Assembly: GCF_900172315.1 (NCBI RefSeq)
Contig: NZ_FWFV01000017.1
Coordinates: 1-49,920, forward strand
Direction of reading: 5' to 3'
Length of the DNA stretch: 49,920 bases
Source of the DNA: Palleronia marisminoris
GTDB lineage: Bacteria > Pseudomonadota > Alphaproteobacteria > Rhodobacterales > Rhodobacteraceae
Below, piece by piece: positions 7,304-16,190 of this stretch (within the stretch, counting starts at the first letter, position 1; every line of letters starts with the position of its first letter). The notes beneath the pieces were generated by a model. The model saw nothing but the letters and a program-made list of their open reading frames with translations, was not told the origin of the DNA and made no database searches. Both the position numbers and the translations under genes were made by a program.

Positions 7304-8623
7304 ATGAAAATCGCCATGATCGGCACGGGCTATGTCGGCCTCGTCTCCGGTGTCTGCTTCTCGGATTTCGGGCACGAGGTCGTCTGCGTCGACAAGGACG
7401 CCGGCAAGATCGCCCGGCTGGAACAAGGCGAGGTGCCGATCTACGAGCCCGGGCTCGACCGACTGATGGAGCGCAATGTCGAGGCCGGCCGCCTGACCTT
7501 CACCACCGATCTGGGCAAGGCGCTGCAGGGCGTCGACGCCGTCTTCATCGCCGTCGGCACCCCGACCCGGCGCGGTGACGGGCATGCGGATCTGACCTAT
7601 GTCATGGCCGCCGCCGAGGAAGTCGCCAAGCTCGCCCCGAACGGCGTGGTCATCGTCACCAAGTCCACCGTTCCCGTCGGCACCAACCGCAAGGTCGCCG
7701 AGACCGTGCGCGCCGCCAACCCCGACCTCGACTTCGACGTCGCCTCGAACCCCGAATTCCTGCGCGAGGGCGCCGCGATCGACGACTTCATGAAGCCCGA
7801 CCGCGTCGTCGTCGGCGTCGAATCCGAGCGCGCGGCCAAGGTCATGTCCGACATCTACCGCCCGCTCTACCTGCGCGACTTCCCGATCGTGACGACCGAC
7901 CTCGAATCGGCCGAGATGATCAAGTACGCCGCCAACGCCTTCCTCGCGATCAAGATCACCTTCATCAACGAGGTCGCGGCGCTCTGCGAGAAGGTCGGCG
8001 CCGACGTGAAGCAGGTCAGCCGCGGGATGGGCCTCGACGGGCGGATCGGGCCCAAGTTCCTGCATGCCGGCCCCGGCTACGGCGGCTCGTGCTTTCCCAA
8101 GGATACCAAGGCGCTCGCGCGGATCGGCCAGGAATACGCCTCGCCGATGCGGATCACCGAGACGGTCATCGACGTCAACGAGGACATCAAGCGCCGCATG
8201 ATCGGCAAGCTGAAGGACCTCTGCGGCGACGATTTCAACGGCAAGCGGGTGGCCGTGCTGGGCGTGACCTTCAAGCCCAACACCGACGACATGCGCGACG
8301 CCCCGGCCCTGACGATCGTGCCCGCGCTGGTCGGCGGCGGCGCCGAGGTCCGCGTCTGCGACCCCCAGGGCAAGCGCGAGGGCGAGCGCCTGCTGCCCGG
8401 CGTGTCCTGGATCGCCGATCCCTACGAGGCCGCGAAGGACGCCGACCTGCTGGTCATCCTGACCGAGTGGAACGAGTTCCGCGCCGTGGACCTCGAGGTG
8501 ATGTCCAGGACCATGCGCCGCGCCGCCATGGCCGACCTGCGCAACGTCTACGACCCCGAAGACGTCAGCGCGGCGGGCTTCGAGGCCTATGTGGGCATCG
8601 GCCGCAACGGCTTCGGCGCCTGA
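7304..8623 (+). CDS. ugd: UDP-glucose 6-dehydrogenase
   Basis: A 439-residue NAD-dependent enzyme that oxidises UDP-glucose to UDP-glucuronate. The Rossmann motif GTGYVG is at 7-12, the TKSTVPVGT segment at about 119-127, the helix with EMIKYAANAFLAIKI at about 204-218 and the catalytic cysteine is Cys263 in GYGGSCFPKD. Length and motifs are standard for the family. ATG 7304 has AGAAAGA upstream. The product feeds lpsL and supplies acidic sugars for the polymer. A GAAA-loop hairpin follows 14 bases after the stop. Confidence 0.97.
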   Translation: MKIAMIGTGYVGLVSGVCFSDFGHEVVCVDKDAGKIARLEQGEVPIYEPGLDRLMERNVEAGRLTFTTDLGKALQGVDAVFIAVGTPTRRGDGHADLTYVMAAAEEVAKLAPNGVVIVTKSTVPVGTNRKVAETVRAANPDLDFDVASNPEFLREGAAIDDFMKPDRVVVGVESERAAKVMSDIYRPLYLRDFPIVTTDLESAEMIKYAANAFLAIKITFINEVAALCEKVGADVKQVSRGMGLDGRIGPKFLHAGPGYGGSCFPKDTKALARIGQEYASPMRITETVIDVNEDIKRRMIGKLKDLCGDDFNGKRVAVLGVTFKPNTDDMRDAPALTIVPALVGGGAEVRVCDPQGKREGERLLPGVSWIADPYEAAKDADLLVILTEWNEFRAVDLEVMSRTMRRAAMADLRNVYDPEDVSAAGFEAYVGIGRNGFGA

Positions 8624-8637
8624 CACGGCATGCGCCC

Positions 8638-8659
8638 GAGGCCCTCGAAAGAGGGCCTC
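8638..8659 (+). terminator. hairpin after ugd (likely terminator)
   Basis: A perfect stem GAGGCCCTC / GAGGGCCTC closed by a GAAA tetraloop, 14 bases after the ugd stop. There is no T-run, so it may act with Rho or only as a 3' stabiliser. Confidence 0.55.
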
Positions 8660-8733
8660 CGCCAAGGCGGGATCCGCGGACACGAGCGCCGCGGCCTTGC
8701 CCGGCCCGCCGGTTCACGCACATGGAAGCGCTC

Positions 8734-8761
8734 GGGGATGAGCGCTTTGCGTCTCATCCCC
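8734..8761. terminator. second strong hairpin in the ugd-barrel protein gap
   Basis: A perfect 9-bp outer stem GGGGATGAG / CTCATCCCC, extended inside by CGC / GCG with one bulged T and a TTT loop. It sits midway in the 233-base gap between ugd and the gene at 8857. A backup terminator or the 5' leader of the next gene are both possible; there is no T-run. Confidence 0.45.
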
Positions 8762-8856
8762 GCATCACCTGAAACGCGAAGGGGCGGCGGGCCTTCTCCC
8801 CTGCCCTGCTATGGCCTATTGCTCGACCCGACCGCCCCCGCCATGAGATATCCGAC

Positions 8857-10434
8857 ATGACCCACGCCCGTTGCACGCTTCTTGCCGGAACCGCGTTCGT
8901 CGCGCTCCTGTCCGGGCCGGGACGGGCCGAGCCCCCGGCCGAACCCTTCGCGCTGATCCCGACGGACCTGCCGGGCATGTCCACGGGCTATCTGCAGCCC
9001 GAAGCCACCAACGAGGCACGGATCGGCACGCGCCAGGCCCTGGGCGACGACGAGGTCGGCACCGGCGTCCAGCTCTATGACGGTGCGGTCAGCTTCCGCG
9101 GGTACTGGCCCTATCAGATCGGCATCAGCGCGGCGGCCTTCGACGACCCGCTGAGCGAGCCTTTCGAGGGCAACGAGCAGAACTTCACCCTGGGCTCGCT
9201 CGGGATCGACGGGAAATACAGCCTCTACGAGACCGCCCGCAGCGCGGTCGCGGTCGAGGCCGGCGTCACCTATCTGAAATACGGCTTCGACGGGACCGAG
9301 AAGGAAGATCTCGTCGCCGCCACGCTGTCGCTGCCCGCCACCTACCGGCTGTCGCCGACCCTGTTCCTCAACGGCGAGATCGGCCTGACCACCTTCCCCG
9401 ACGAAGCCCAGGATCTGCCCGCCCCCGGTGCGCGCAGCTTCGTCGCGCTCGGCGCCGGCTGGCAGCCCACCGACCGCGTCACCGTCTTCGGCAGCGCCAA
9501 GGCGATCCTGCGCGAGGACGACGACGGCCCGGAAGGCGACGACAACGTCATCTACACCGCCGGCGCCCGCTACGCGCTGACCCCGCAAGTGGCCGCGACG
9601 GGCTACGTCACCAACGGGCTGGCCGATACGCCGGTCCTGGACGACCTGACCTATTTCCCCGCCCGGGACGAGCTCGTGTTCGGCGCGGCGCTGACCTACG
9701 TGCCCTCGGGCAAGCGGTTCAACATCCCCCGCTACGGCGAGACGGACGTGGCCGCTGTCGACCGCGCCATCGTCTTCGGCGACGGCGTGACGCTGATGGG
9801 CCCCGAGACGATCGGCTCGAACGAGCTGCGCCTGAACCTCTCGGCCGGGACCAGCGGCAACAGCCGCCTCGTCGCCGCCATCTCGCCCGATCCCGATTTC
9901 CAGATCGAGATGTTCCTCGAGGATTACGCCCTGGACGAGGATACCGACTTCCGCACCGAAGAGACCGAGGACATCCGCTACGGCTTCGGCGCACGCTACC
10001 AGGCGCTGTCCGAGGCCGAGGGCGACTTCGCAAGTCTGGGGGCCCGGGTGATCCTGGGCCGAGACATCGAAGAGCCGACGCTGGGTGTGCTCTTCGGAGA
10101 AGCCGCCCTTGCCAAGGAGGTCGCGCCGCGGCTCGAACTGACGGCCAACCCCAAGGCCGCCGCTTTTACGGGCGACGAGATCTATGCCTTCGGACTGGGC
10201 GCCGAATACGAGATCTCGGACCGGCTGCACGCCGTGGCCGAGGCAAGCGTCGTCAGCGACGACCGCGACGGCATCTGGGCCGTGGGGCTGCGCCATACCT
10301 TCCCCGAGACGCTGACGGCCATCGACGTCTATGCCACGAACGCCGCGGGACGCACTGGCGTCGGCTCGATGCTGGCCGGCGAGACGCAGATCGGAGCGTC
10401 CTTCATCTGGCAGACCCCGTTCCGCGCCTTCTGA
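8857..10434 (+). CDS. outer-membrane beta-barrel protein of unknown function
   Basis: A 525-residue protein with a Sec signal peptide (1-24, likely cut after PGRA). The long mature region has many short alternating stretches and ends in WQTPFRAF. A terminal phenylalanine and repeated amphipathic strands suggest a barrel with roughly 16 or more strands. It stands alone between ugd and the ExoY-like gene, so a role in moving or anchoring the polymer at the outer membrane is reasonable. No family motif was recognised. Several segments rich in Asp/Glu (for example LREDDDGPEGDD near 223-234) could be calcium-binding loops. The function is inference only. Confidence 0.7.
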   Translation: MTHARCTLLAGTAFVALLSGPGRAEPPAEPFALIPTDLPGMSTGYLQPEATNEARIGTRQALGDDEVGTGVQLYDGAVSFRGYWPYQIGISAAAFDDPLSEPFEGNEQNFTLGSLGIDGKYSLYETARSAVAVEAGVTYLKYGFDGTEKEDLVAATLSLPATYRLSPTLFLNGEIGLTTFPDEAQDLPAPGARSFVALGAGWQPTDRVTVFGSAKAILREDDDGPEGDDNVIYTAGARYALTPQVAATGYVTNGLADTPVLDDLTYFPARDELVFGAALTYVPSGKRFNIPRYGETDVAAVDRAIVFGDGVTLMGPETIGSNELRLNLSAGTSGNSRLVAAISPDPDFQIEMFLEDYALDEDTDFRTEETEDIRYGFGARYQALSEAEGDFASLGARVILGRDIEEPTLGVLFGEAALAKEVAPRLELTANPKAAAFTGDEIYAFGLGAEYEISDRLHAVAEASVVSDDRDGIWAVGLRHTFPETLTAIDVYATNAAGRTGVGSMLAGETQIGASFIWQTPFRAF

Positions 10435-10441
10435 AGGCTAG

Positions 10442-10471
10442 TCCGCCTGATGTGGATCCCGGCGGATTCTT
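10442..10471 (+). terminator. possible terminator after the barrel gene
   Basis: A stem TCCGCC / GGCGGA with a 13-base loop, followed by TTCTT, begins 8 bases after the stop of the gene ending at 10434. The stem is short, so support is modest. Confidence 0.35.
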
Positions 10472-10879
10472 GCGCATATCGGGCGTGCTGCAGTGCGGCA
10501 CCGGAGCGGAAAACCGACCCGCGGCACGGTCGCTTTGGGCAGTACCCTATGAGCAAAAAACAGGCGCCTACATGTCGTGGGTTCTTGGGGGTATACCCGA
10601 GGACCGACGCAATATGTAGAATCGGTGGGGTTGCCACGGCGGATGCGGAAGGGCGAGGCGAAATCCGTCCCGAGGGCAGGCGACACATTTGCCCGGCGCA
10701 TTTCCGAATCCTGCACCAGACTGTTTTTGCTTCATCTTCTTGAAGCTCGCTCCACGTCCTTGTTCCCACACACATCGTCCACCGCCTGGACAGGCCGGGC
10801 CCGACCTTGGCCGAACGTCCGTCTTGTAACGACATGGTGACGCAGCGACGGCACGACGCCGAAACGTCATGCAACCGCA

Positions 10880-10897
10880 ACAAAAATGGACAAAAAT
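10880..10897 (+). promoter_or_regulatory. phased A-tracts upstream of the ExoY-like gene
   Basis: ACAAAAAT occurs twice with starts 10 bases apart (10880 and 10890), one helical turn. Phased A-tracts bend DNA and attract nucleoid-type regulators. In rhizobia the zinc-finger regulator MucR/Ros binds AT-rich DNA near exo genes, so a similar control here is possible but unproven. Confidence 0.3.
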
Positions 10898-10945
10898 TCA
10901 TCAGGTTTCGGGCCGGAGCCGCCTTGCCGCAGGGCAGCAAGACGA

Positions 10946-10960
10946 TTAAGTTTGAGTTAA
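10946..10960 (+). promoter_or_regulatory. perfect CtrA-type binding site TTAA-N7-TTAA
   Basis: TTAAGTTTGAGTTAA matches the alphaproteobacterial CtrA consensus TTAA-N7-TTAA at all eight fixed positions. A further TTAA follows at 10963-10966. It lies about 80 bases ahead of the start of the initiating sugar transferase, in the right zone to control its promoter. CtrA is the response regulator governing motility and attachment in Rhodobacterales. Confidence 0.55.
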
Positions 10961-11037
10961 TGTTAAACTCTATTATCTCGGGCACCGTTGGGATCGAAGT
11001 TTAGCGACCACAGCACTGCACCGACCAAGGAATTTGC

Positions 11038-11733
11038 ATGTCTGATTATGTTTTCGCGGAGGGGTTCGCCTCGAACCCGTCGCGCACTGAAGATACAGGC
11101 GAAAGTGACATCATCGCGCCCGAAGGCGGTCTCTACCGGAACGCCGGCAAGACTCTGATGGACAAGGGTTTCGCTCTTCTGTTCGGCCTCACGGCGTTGC
11201 CGATCGTCCTGGTCGCCTGCGCCCTCGTCGCGCTCGACGGTCATTCGCCCTTCTATGCGCAGAAGCGCGTCGGCCGGAACGGCCGGGTCTTCAAGATGTG
11301 GAAGATCCGCACCATGGTCGCCGATGCGGATCGCAAGCTGGCCGAGTATCTCGAGGCCAACTCCGAGGCCCGCGAGGAATGGACGCGCTACCAGAAGCTG
11401 CGCAACGATCCCCGCATCACCCGCACCGGCCGGATCCTGCGCAAGACCTCGGTGGATGAACTGCCGCAGTTCTGGAACGTGCTCGTCGGCGACATGAGCG
11501 TCGTCGGTCCGCGCCCGATGATGGTCGGCCAGGAAAAGCTGTATCCCGGTCGCAGCTACTATGCCCTGAAGCCGGGCATCACCGGATCCTGGCAGATCTC
11601 GGACCGCAACAATTCCAGCTTCGCCGACCGCGCCCGGTTCGACGACATCTACCTGCGCGAGACCTCCCTGCCCCACGACCTGAAGATCATGGTCGGCACG
11701 GTCCGCGCCGTTGCCGGCGGAACCGGCTGCTGA
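11038..11733 (+). CDS. undecaprenyl-phosphate sugar phosphotransferase (ExoY/WcaJ type, initiating enzyme)
   Basis: A 231-residue bacterial sugar transferase. It should start each repeat unit by moving a hexose-1-phosphate, often galactose, from UDP-sugar to undecaprenyl phosphate at the inner membrane. One hydrophobic segment (about 44-66) is followed by KRVGRNGRVFKMWKIRTM (76-93), DELPQFWNVL (140-149) and GDMSVVGPRP (151-160), the core catalytic motifs. The length fits the short ExoY form, which lacks the four extra membrane segments of WcaJ. ATG 11038 follows an AAGGA site. It heads a plus-strand series with wzx, a glycosyltransferase and a sulfotransferase, behind the CtrA-type site. Confidence 0.93.
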   Translation: MSDYVFAEGFASNPSRTEDTGESDIIAPEGGLYRNAGKTLMDKGFALLFGLTALPIVLVACALVALDGHSPFYAQKRVGRNGRVFKMWKIRTMVADADRKLAEYLEANSEAREEWTRYQKLRNDPRITRTGRILRKTSVDELPQFWNVLVGDMSVVGPRPMMVGQEKLYPGRSYYALKPGITGSWQISDRNNSSFADRARFDDIYLRETSLPHDLKIMVGTVRAVAGGTGC

Positions 11734-11874
11734 TCCGGGCACGCTCCGCACGACCTTCCGCACGGCGTCCCGCAGGGCCCGGCACAAGCCCTGACAGATA
11801 GCGAACGGCCCGATGACGATACCAACTTCGGAAACGATGCCGGGCCTCCTGCGCTCCACCCGGGGCGCAGCGAC

Positions 11875-13230
11875 GTGAGTTCCCCTCGATCGCGTTCGAC
11901 CAGGATGCTGCAGGCCGGGCTGGCCGCGCTCTACAAGTTCGGTGGCGTCGGGCTGGCCTTCCTTGTCCTGGTGGTCCTCGCGCGCCGCATGACCCCGGTC
12001 GAGTTCGGCCTCTATTCCGTGGGCTACTCGATCGCCAACATCGCCTGGGCCATAGGCACCCTGGGCCAGCCCGTCTCGGCTGTGCGCTTCTGGCCGACCC
12101 TGGCGGAACGCTACGGGACCGATGTCGCGAATTTCGTCCTGCGGCGCGGGCTTCTCCTGGTCACGTTGGGTTCTGCGCTGATCTTCGCGCTTGGCCTGGT
12201 CGCCGCGATGATCGGGGCAGGCCCCTTTGCAAACGTCCCCCTCGTCATCGCGACGGCGGCCTTCTCTGTCGCCCTCGCCTATTCCCAGTATCTGTGCTTC
12301 GCCCTGCGGGCGCGCGGCCTGCTGTCCTGGTCGATGGTCCCGCGCGACCTGATCTGGCGCGGCGGCGTGATCGTCATCGCCTTCTTCATGGACAGCCTGT
12401 CGGGCTTGGGCGGCCTGTGGCTGACCACCGCGGTCCTGGCCGTCGCCACGCTGGCGCAGCTCGTGCGCCTCGTGACCCTGCCGCCGACGATCTGGACCAA
12501 CCGCACGTTGCCGCCCCGCGAAGAGATCGAGGCGATGCGCTATGCCCAATGGGGGCTTTATGCAGGTGCCATCTCGCGGCATTTCCTGCAGCAGGCATCG
12601 ACCGTGGTCGTCGCCCTGGTGCTGGGTCCGGTCGAGGCCGGCGCCTTCTTCGCAGCCCAGAGACTGGGCAACCTCATGTCGCTGACGCTGCTCAGCACCA
12701 ACCAGGTCTCGAGCCCCCTTCTGGCCGCCGATTGGCACGCCGGCCGCAAGGACGAAGTCCAGAGCCTCGCCTTCGCCATGGCGCTTCTGGCCACGGTCGC
12801 GTCGCTCGGCATGTTCGCGCTGTTCGTTCTGTTCGGGCCGTGGATCCTGACGCTGTTCGATTCCAGCTATACCTCGGCCTATGCCGCGCTTCTTCTGCTG
12901 GCCATCGGCCAGCTGGTAAGCGCGGCCTGCGGGTCCAATGCGAACCTGCTGAACCTGGCCGGGCAAGAGCGGCCGCTTCTGCGGATCACGGTCATCAGCG
13001 GATTGCTGAACCCCCTGATGACCGCCGGCGGTGCCATGCTTGGCGGATTGACCGGCGCCGCCCTCGGCACCGCGTTGGCGATCATCCTGTGGAACGTGCT
13101 GTCGGTCAGGCTCTGCAAGGCCCGGCTTGGCATCCGCATCATGGCCCCGGATGACATCCGCAACGCGGGTGCCGTCCTGCGCGACGTCCTACGCAAGCGA
13201 CGCAACCGGAAGACGGCGAAGAAGGACTGA
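11875..13230 (+). CDS. wzx: Wzx-type oligosaccharide flippase
   Basis: A 451-residue integral membrane protein with about 12 hydrophobic helices and the N-terminal pattern of the polysaccharide transporter (MOP) superfamily, including LARRMTPVEFGLYSVGYSIA (35-54). It should flip lipid-linked repeat units across the inner membrane so that Wzy can polymerise them. The C-terminus is strongly basic (RKRRNRKTAKKD), as expected for a cytoplasmic tail. GTG 11875 is the most upstream start and has a weak ribosome site; ATG 11905 (MLQAG) is an alternative. It sits 141 bases after the ExoY-like gene. Confidence 0.9.
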   Translation: MSSPRSRSTRMLQAGLAALYKFGGVGLAFLVLVVLARRMTPVEFGLYSVGYSIANIAWAIGTLGQPVSAVRFWPTLAERYGTDVANFVLRRGLLLVTLGSALIFALGLVAAMIGAGPFANVPLVIATAAFSVALAYSQYLCFALRARGLLSWSMVPRDLIWRGGVIVIAFFMDSLSGLGGLWLTTAVLAVATLAQLVRLVTLPPTIWTNRTLPPREEIEAMRYAQWGLYAGAISRHFLQQASTVVVALVLGPVEAGAFFAAQRLGNLMSLTLLSTNQVSSPLLAADWHAGRKDEVQSLAFAMALLATVASLGMFALFVLFGPWILTLFDSSYTSAYAALLLLAIGQLVSAACGSNANLLNLAGQERPLLRITVISGLLNPLMTAGGAMLGGLTGAALGTALAIILWNVLSVRLCKARLGIRIMAPDDIRNAGAVLRDVLRKRRNRKTAKKD

Positions 13231-13263
13231 CATCCGGCCGGAACCATCCGGGCGGATCAGGAT

Positions 13264-14310
13264 ATGACACAAGAGACGAAAACCGTATATGTGCCGGAAA
13301 ATGCCCCTACGGAAGGTCGCACCGGCCTTCAGGACGATCCGTTTCGAGAGGAAAGTAGCGCCGTGAGCTCCAAACCGCTGTCCATTGCCGTTACCATGCC
13401 GACCTTCCGCCGCCCCGAAGGTCTGGGACGCCTTCTCGACGCTGTCGAGAAGCTCGAGATCCCCGACAACGTCGACGTGCGCGTCGTCGTCTGCGAGAAC
13501 GACGCCGAAGGCCGGGCCGGCGAAACCCTGGTGAACGAACGGATCGCCGCGGGTTACGCCCTGCCCCTGGAATGCGTGGTCTCCGACGAACGCGGGATCT
13601 CGCAGGCGCGCAACGCGCTGATCGCCCGCACCATCGACGAGGGCGATTGCGACTACATCGCGATGATCGATGACGATGAATGGCCCTCTCCGGGCTGGCT
13701 GCGGGCGCTCGTGGATGTGTCGCTGAAGACCGGCGCCCATATCAGCGGGGGTCCGGTCGTGTCCGTCTTTGCCGACGAAAACGCCGATCCCGTGGTCAAG
13801 GAGTGCGAGGATTTCCAGCGGCTCTCGTACCCCACGGGCGAGATCGCGGTCGTTCATTCGACCGCCAACGTGCTCTTGCGGCGCGACGTGTTCGAGCTGT
13901 CCGGGCGCCCGCCCTTCAATCCGATCTTCTCGGTGACCGGCGGGGGCGATGCCGACTTCTTCTACCGGGTCAAGGCTGCCGGCGGCAAATTCGCGTGGTC
14001 CGACGATGCCGAAGTCACCGAACTCGTCCCCGAAACGCGCTCGACCCGGGCCTGGGTGATGCGGCGCAACTTCCGGCGCGGCGCGAACACCTCGTGGCGC
14101 GCCCTGCGGCGGAGCGGGCGCCATCGCACCCTGCCGCGGCTGTTCGTGCTCGGCACCGGGGCCATCGTCACCTATCCGTTCGCGGCCCTGTCGCCCTCGG
14201 CCAAGACCCGGTTCAACGCCAAGCTGCGCCTGTGGCGGACCTTCGGCTACATCTCGGGCGGGTTGGCGCAGCGGCGCATCGACGATTACAAGATCATCCA
14301 CGGCAAGTAG
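13264..14310 (+). CDS. glycosyltransferase family 2
   Basis: A 348-residue GT-A fold transferase. SIAVTMPTFRRPEGLGRLL (40-58) is the nucleotide-binding start of the domain, ERGISQARNALI (109-120) is typical of the family, and IDDDEW (135-140) is the metal-binding DxD. GGGDADFFYRVKAAG in the middle corresponds to the ED-containing acceptor region. Sugar and linkage cannot be read from sequence. ATG 13264 follows AGGAT. GTG 13363, just ahead of SSKPLS, is an alternative start that would remove a polar 33-residue leader. It lies in the plus-strand group after wzx and should add a sugar to the lipid-linked repeat unit. Confidence 0.88.
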   Translation: MTQETKTVYVPENAPTEGRTGLQDDPFREESSAVSSKPLSIAVTMPTFRRPEGLGRLLDAVEKLEIPDNVDVRVVVCENDAEGRAGETLVNERIAAGYALPLECVVSDERGISQARNALIARTIDEGDCDYIAMIDDDEWPSPGWLRALVDVSLKTGAHISGGPVVSVFADENADPVVKECEDFQRLSYPTGEIAVVHSTANVLLRRDVFELSGRPPFNPIFSVTGGGDADFFYRVKAAGGKFAWSDDAEVTELVPETRSTRAWVMRRNFRRGANTSWRALRRSGRHRTLPRLFVLGTGAIVTYPFAALSPSAKTRFNAKLRLWRTFGYISGGLAQRRIDDYKIIHGK

Positions 14311-14406
14311 GGCTTCCGCCCCCCACGGGCGCTGCTCTCAGCCATCTCCTGCAATCTCGCCTGCCCACTTCCGTTTCAGGGAGCGGTGCGGCCGGAGGAC
14401 CATCCA

Positions 14407-15270
14407 GTGACCGACCAGACACAGCGCCTTCCCGATTTCCTCATCATCGGTGCCATGAAAGCCGGCACCACGACCCTGCACGAGGATCTCGACCGGCACC
14501 CCGATATCGTCACGTCGAGCTGGAAGGAGCCGGGCTATTTCGTCGGACCGGATTTCGGCGGCCCCGAGCGGCTGCCGCTTCTGGCCGCGCGCCGACGCGA
14601 CTACCTGGCGCTGTTCTCGCATGTGCGCGCCGACCAGGTCGCCGGCGAAAGCTCGACCCACTACACCAAGATGCACAAGCTGCCGAACGCGGCGCCGCAT
14701 ATCCACGCCACTTTGGGCGACAAGGTAAAGCTGATCTACGTGATGCGCGATCCCGTGGCGCGGGCGATCAGCCATTACGGGCACATCTTCCAGCATGGAG
14801 AATGCGGAATTCCCACCCTGTCGGAAGCCCTGGAGGCAGAGCCGTCGATCGTGGATGTCAGTCGCTATTCGATGCAGCTCGCGCCCTATCGCGAGCTGTT
14901 TCCGGCCGAGAATATCCTGTGCCTGAAATTCGAGAACATGGCCAAGGATCGCGACGGCTATGTGCGCCGCGTGGTCGAGTTCGTGGGCGCCGATCCCGAC
15001 AAGCTGCCGACACTGGCCCAGATCGAGGCACGCAACACCGCGGACTCGCGGCGGTCCTGGTCGCCTTGGGCCCGCCGTCTCAGGGCCTGGCCGGTCTTCC
15101 AGACCCATATCGAGCCGCGCATCCCCTATTCCGCCCTTCGGGTCCTCAGGGGGCTGGTGACGCACACCCCTACCCCGGTCGAACTGGGCGCCCCCCGCGA
15201 GGAGATCGAGGCGCGGATCCGCGCTCGCCTTTCGCCCGAGGATTTCGCCGAGTGGGAGAACGCCGGCTAG
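14407..15270 (+). CDS. PAPS-dependent carbohydrate sulfotransferase 1
   Basis: A 287-residue sulfotransferase that should move sulfate from PAPS to a hydroxyl on the polymer or its lipid-linked precursor. The 5'-phosphosulfate loop IGAMKAGTTTL is at 14-24, KEPGYF at about 40-45 (the KEP motif common in heparan-sulfate-type enzymes) and the 3'-phosphate site YVMRDPVARAISHY at about 111-124. GTG 14407 is chosen because GGAGGA lies 7 bases upstream; GTG 14386 is possible. It ends 9 bases from the convergent gene at 15280. The donor would come from sat-cysC on this same plasmid. A second, clearly different sulfotransferase is at 25209. Confidence 0.92.
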   Translation: MTDQTQRLPDFLIIGAMKAGTTTLHEDLDRHPDIVTSSWKEPGYFVGPDFGGPERLPLLAARRRDYLALFSHVRADQVAGESSTHYTKMHKLPNAAPHIHATLGDKVKLIYVMRDPVARAISHYGHIFQHGECGIPTLSEALEAEPSIVDVSRYSMQLAPYRELFPAENILCLKFENMAKDRDGYVRRVVEFVGADPDKLPTLAQIEARNTADSRRSWSPWARRLRAWPVFQTHIEPRIPYSALRVLRGLVTHTPTPVELGAPREEIEARIRARLSPEDFAEWENAG

Positions 15271-15279
15271 GGCCGCGCG

Positions 15280-16032
15280 TCAGGAGGTCCCGGTTTTCCG
15301 GACCAGACGCGGGGCGAGCTGCTGGGCGCGCAGCAGGAACTGCACATTGCCGATCACGTAGCGGGAGAACAGGCGCCGCGGCTCGCGGCCCAGGCGGAAG
15401 GCCCATTCCAGGCCACGCTCGCGCATCCAAAGAGGCGCCCGGGGATGGCGGCCGGCGATGAAGTCGACGATGGCGCCGCCGCAGATGATCGTACATGGAC
15501 GATCGGCGCGGACCTCGCGGATCATCGCGGCGACCCGTTCCTGCTTGGGCATGCCCATGGCCAGGACGATGATCCGGGCCGGGCTGTCCTTGGCCAGGGC
15601 GACATAGTCCGCGTCCGCGCAGAACCCGTCGCGATGGTCGACGATGTCGTGCCCTTCTCTCTCGAGGGTCTCCTTCGCGGTCGACAGCCACGGATCTGCG
15701 GTGCCGTAGATCGCGACCGGGCTGCCCTTGGCCCGCCGCAGAATCTGGGGGATCAGATCGGTGCCGTTCATGTTCATCCCCGAGGGAACGCCCGCCCGGC
15801 GCATCAGGAAGTCCATGCCTTTGCCGTCGCGCAAGAGCACGTCCGCCACCCGGAAAGTCTCGGCGATCTCGGCACGGTGCCAGGCCAAGTTTACGGCATG
15901 CGCGTTCACGAAAGCTATGACGCGGGTCCGGTCCGGCTGAGCGAGGTCCGCGATCAGCGCCTCAAGCTCCTGTCGACCGGGCACGACACATATCCGCTGG
16001 ATCATTTCGACAAGTGCCGAGCGTTCCTCCAT
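15280..16032 (-). CDS. WecG/TagA/CpsF family glycosyltransferase
   Basis: A 250-residue GT26 enzyme. Family motifs are clear: NAHAVNLA (43-50), LRDGKGMDFLMR near 67-78, GMPKQE (160-165), RAPLWM (198-203) and GLEWAFRL (207-214). Members transfer N-acetylmannosamine(uronate) or related sugars onto lipid-linked acceptors at the inner membrane. The actual donor here is unknown. ATG 16032 gives the full-length protein but has no strong ribosome site; ATG 16005 is an alternative. It lies downstream of the Wzc-like gene (end 16191) on the same strand and may share its transcript. Confidence 0.9.
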   Translation of the reverse strand: MEERSALVEMIQRICVVPGRQELEALIADLAQPDRTRVIAFVNAHAVNLAWHRAEIAETFRVADVLLRDGKGMDFLMRRAGVPSGMNMNGTDLIPQILRRAKGSPVAIYGTADPWLSTAKETLEREGHDIVDHRDGFCADADYVALAKDSPARIIVLAMGMPKQERVAAMIREVRADRPCTIICGGAIVDFIAGRHPRAPLWMRERGLEWAFRLGREPRRLFSRYVIGNVQFLLRAQQLAPRLVRKTGTS

Positions 16033-16190
16033 CGAAAGGCAGCCTTTTCAGCAACGTGCGGCGCCAGCACCCTGGCGGTACGGTCGGGTTTCAAGCCGCG
16101 TCGGAACAAGAAGTACAAGGAAAGACGGCAAGATCCAGCGCTTTCACCATGTTTCAGGCTCCATTCCGCCTCGCTGGCCGCCTTTCGAAA

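Larger units (their letters stand above)
10435..11037. other. 603-base intergenic promoter region ahead of the ExoY-like gene
   Basis: I see no convincing gene here; the open frames lack ribosome sites and family resemblance. It holds a weak terminator-like stem after the barrel gene (10442-10466), the palindrome GGGTATACCC (10589-10598), an inverted repeat GCTTCA-N6-TGAAGC (10729-10746), two A-tracts spaced 10 bases apart (10880-10897) and a perfect CtrA-type site (10946-10960). The last 160 bases are much richer in A and T than the rest of the window. This is the main candidate control region for polymer synthesis. Confidence 0.6.

Noticed and set aside
10329-10985. 218-codon minus-strand frame in the long intergenic region
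   Set aside because: It has no ribosome site or recognisable domain, overlaps the barrel gene's 3' end, and covers the CtrA-type promoter region.
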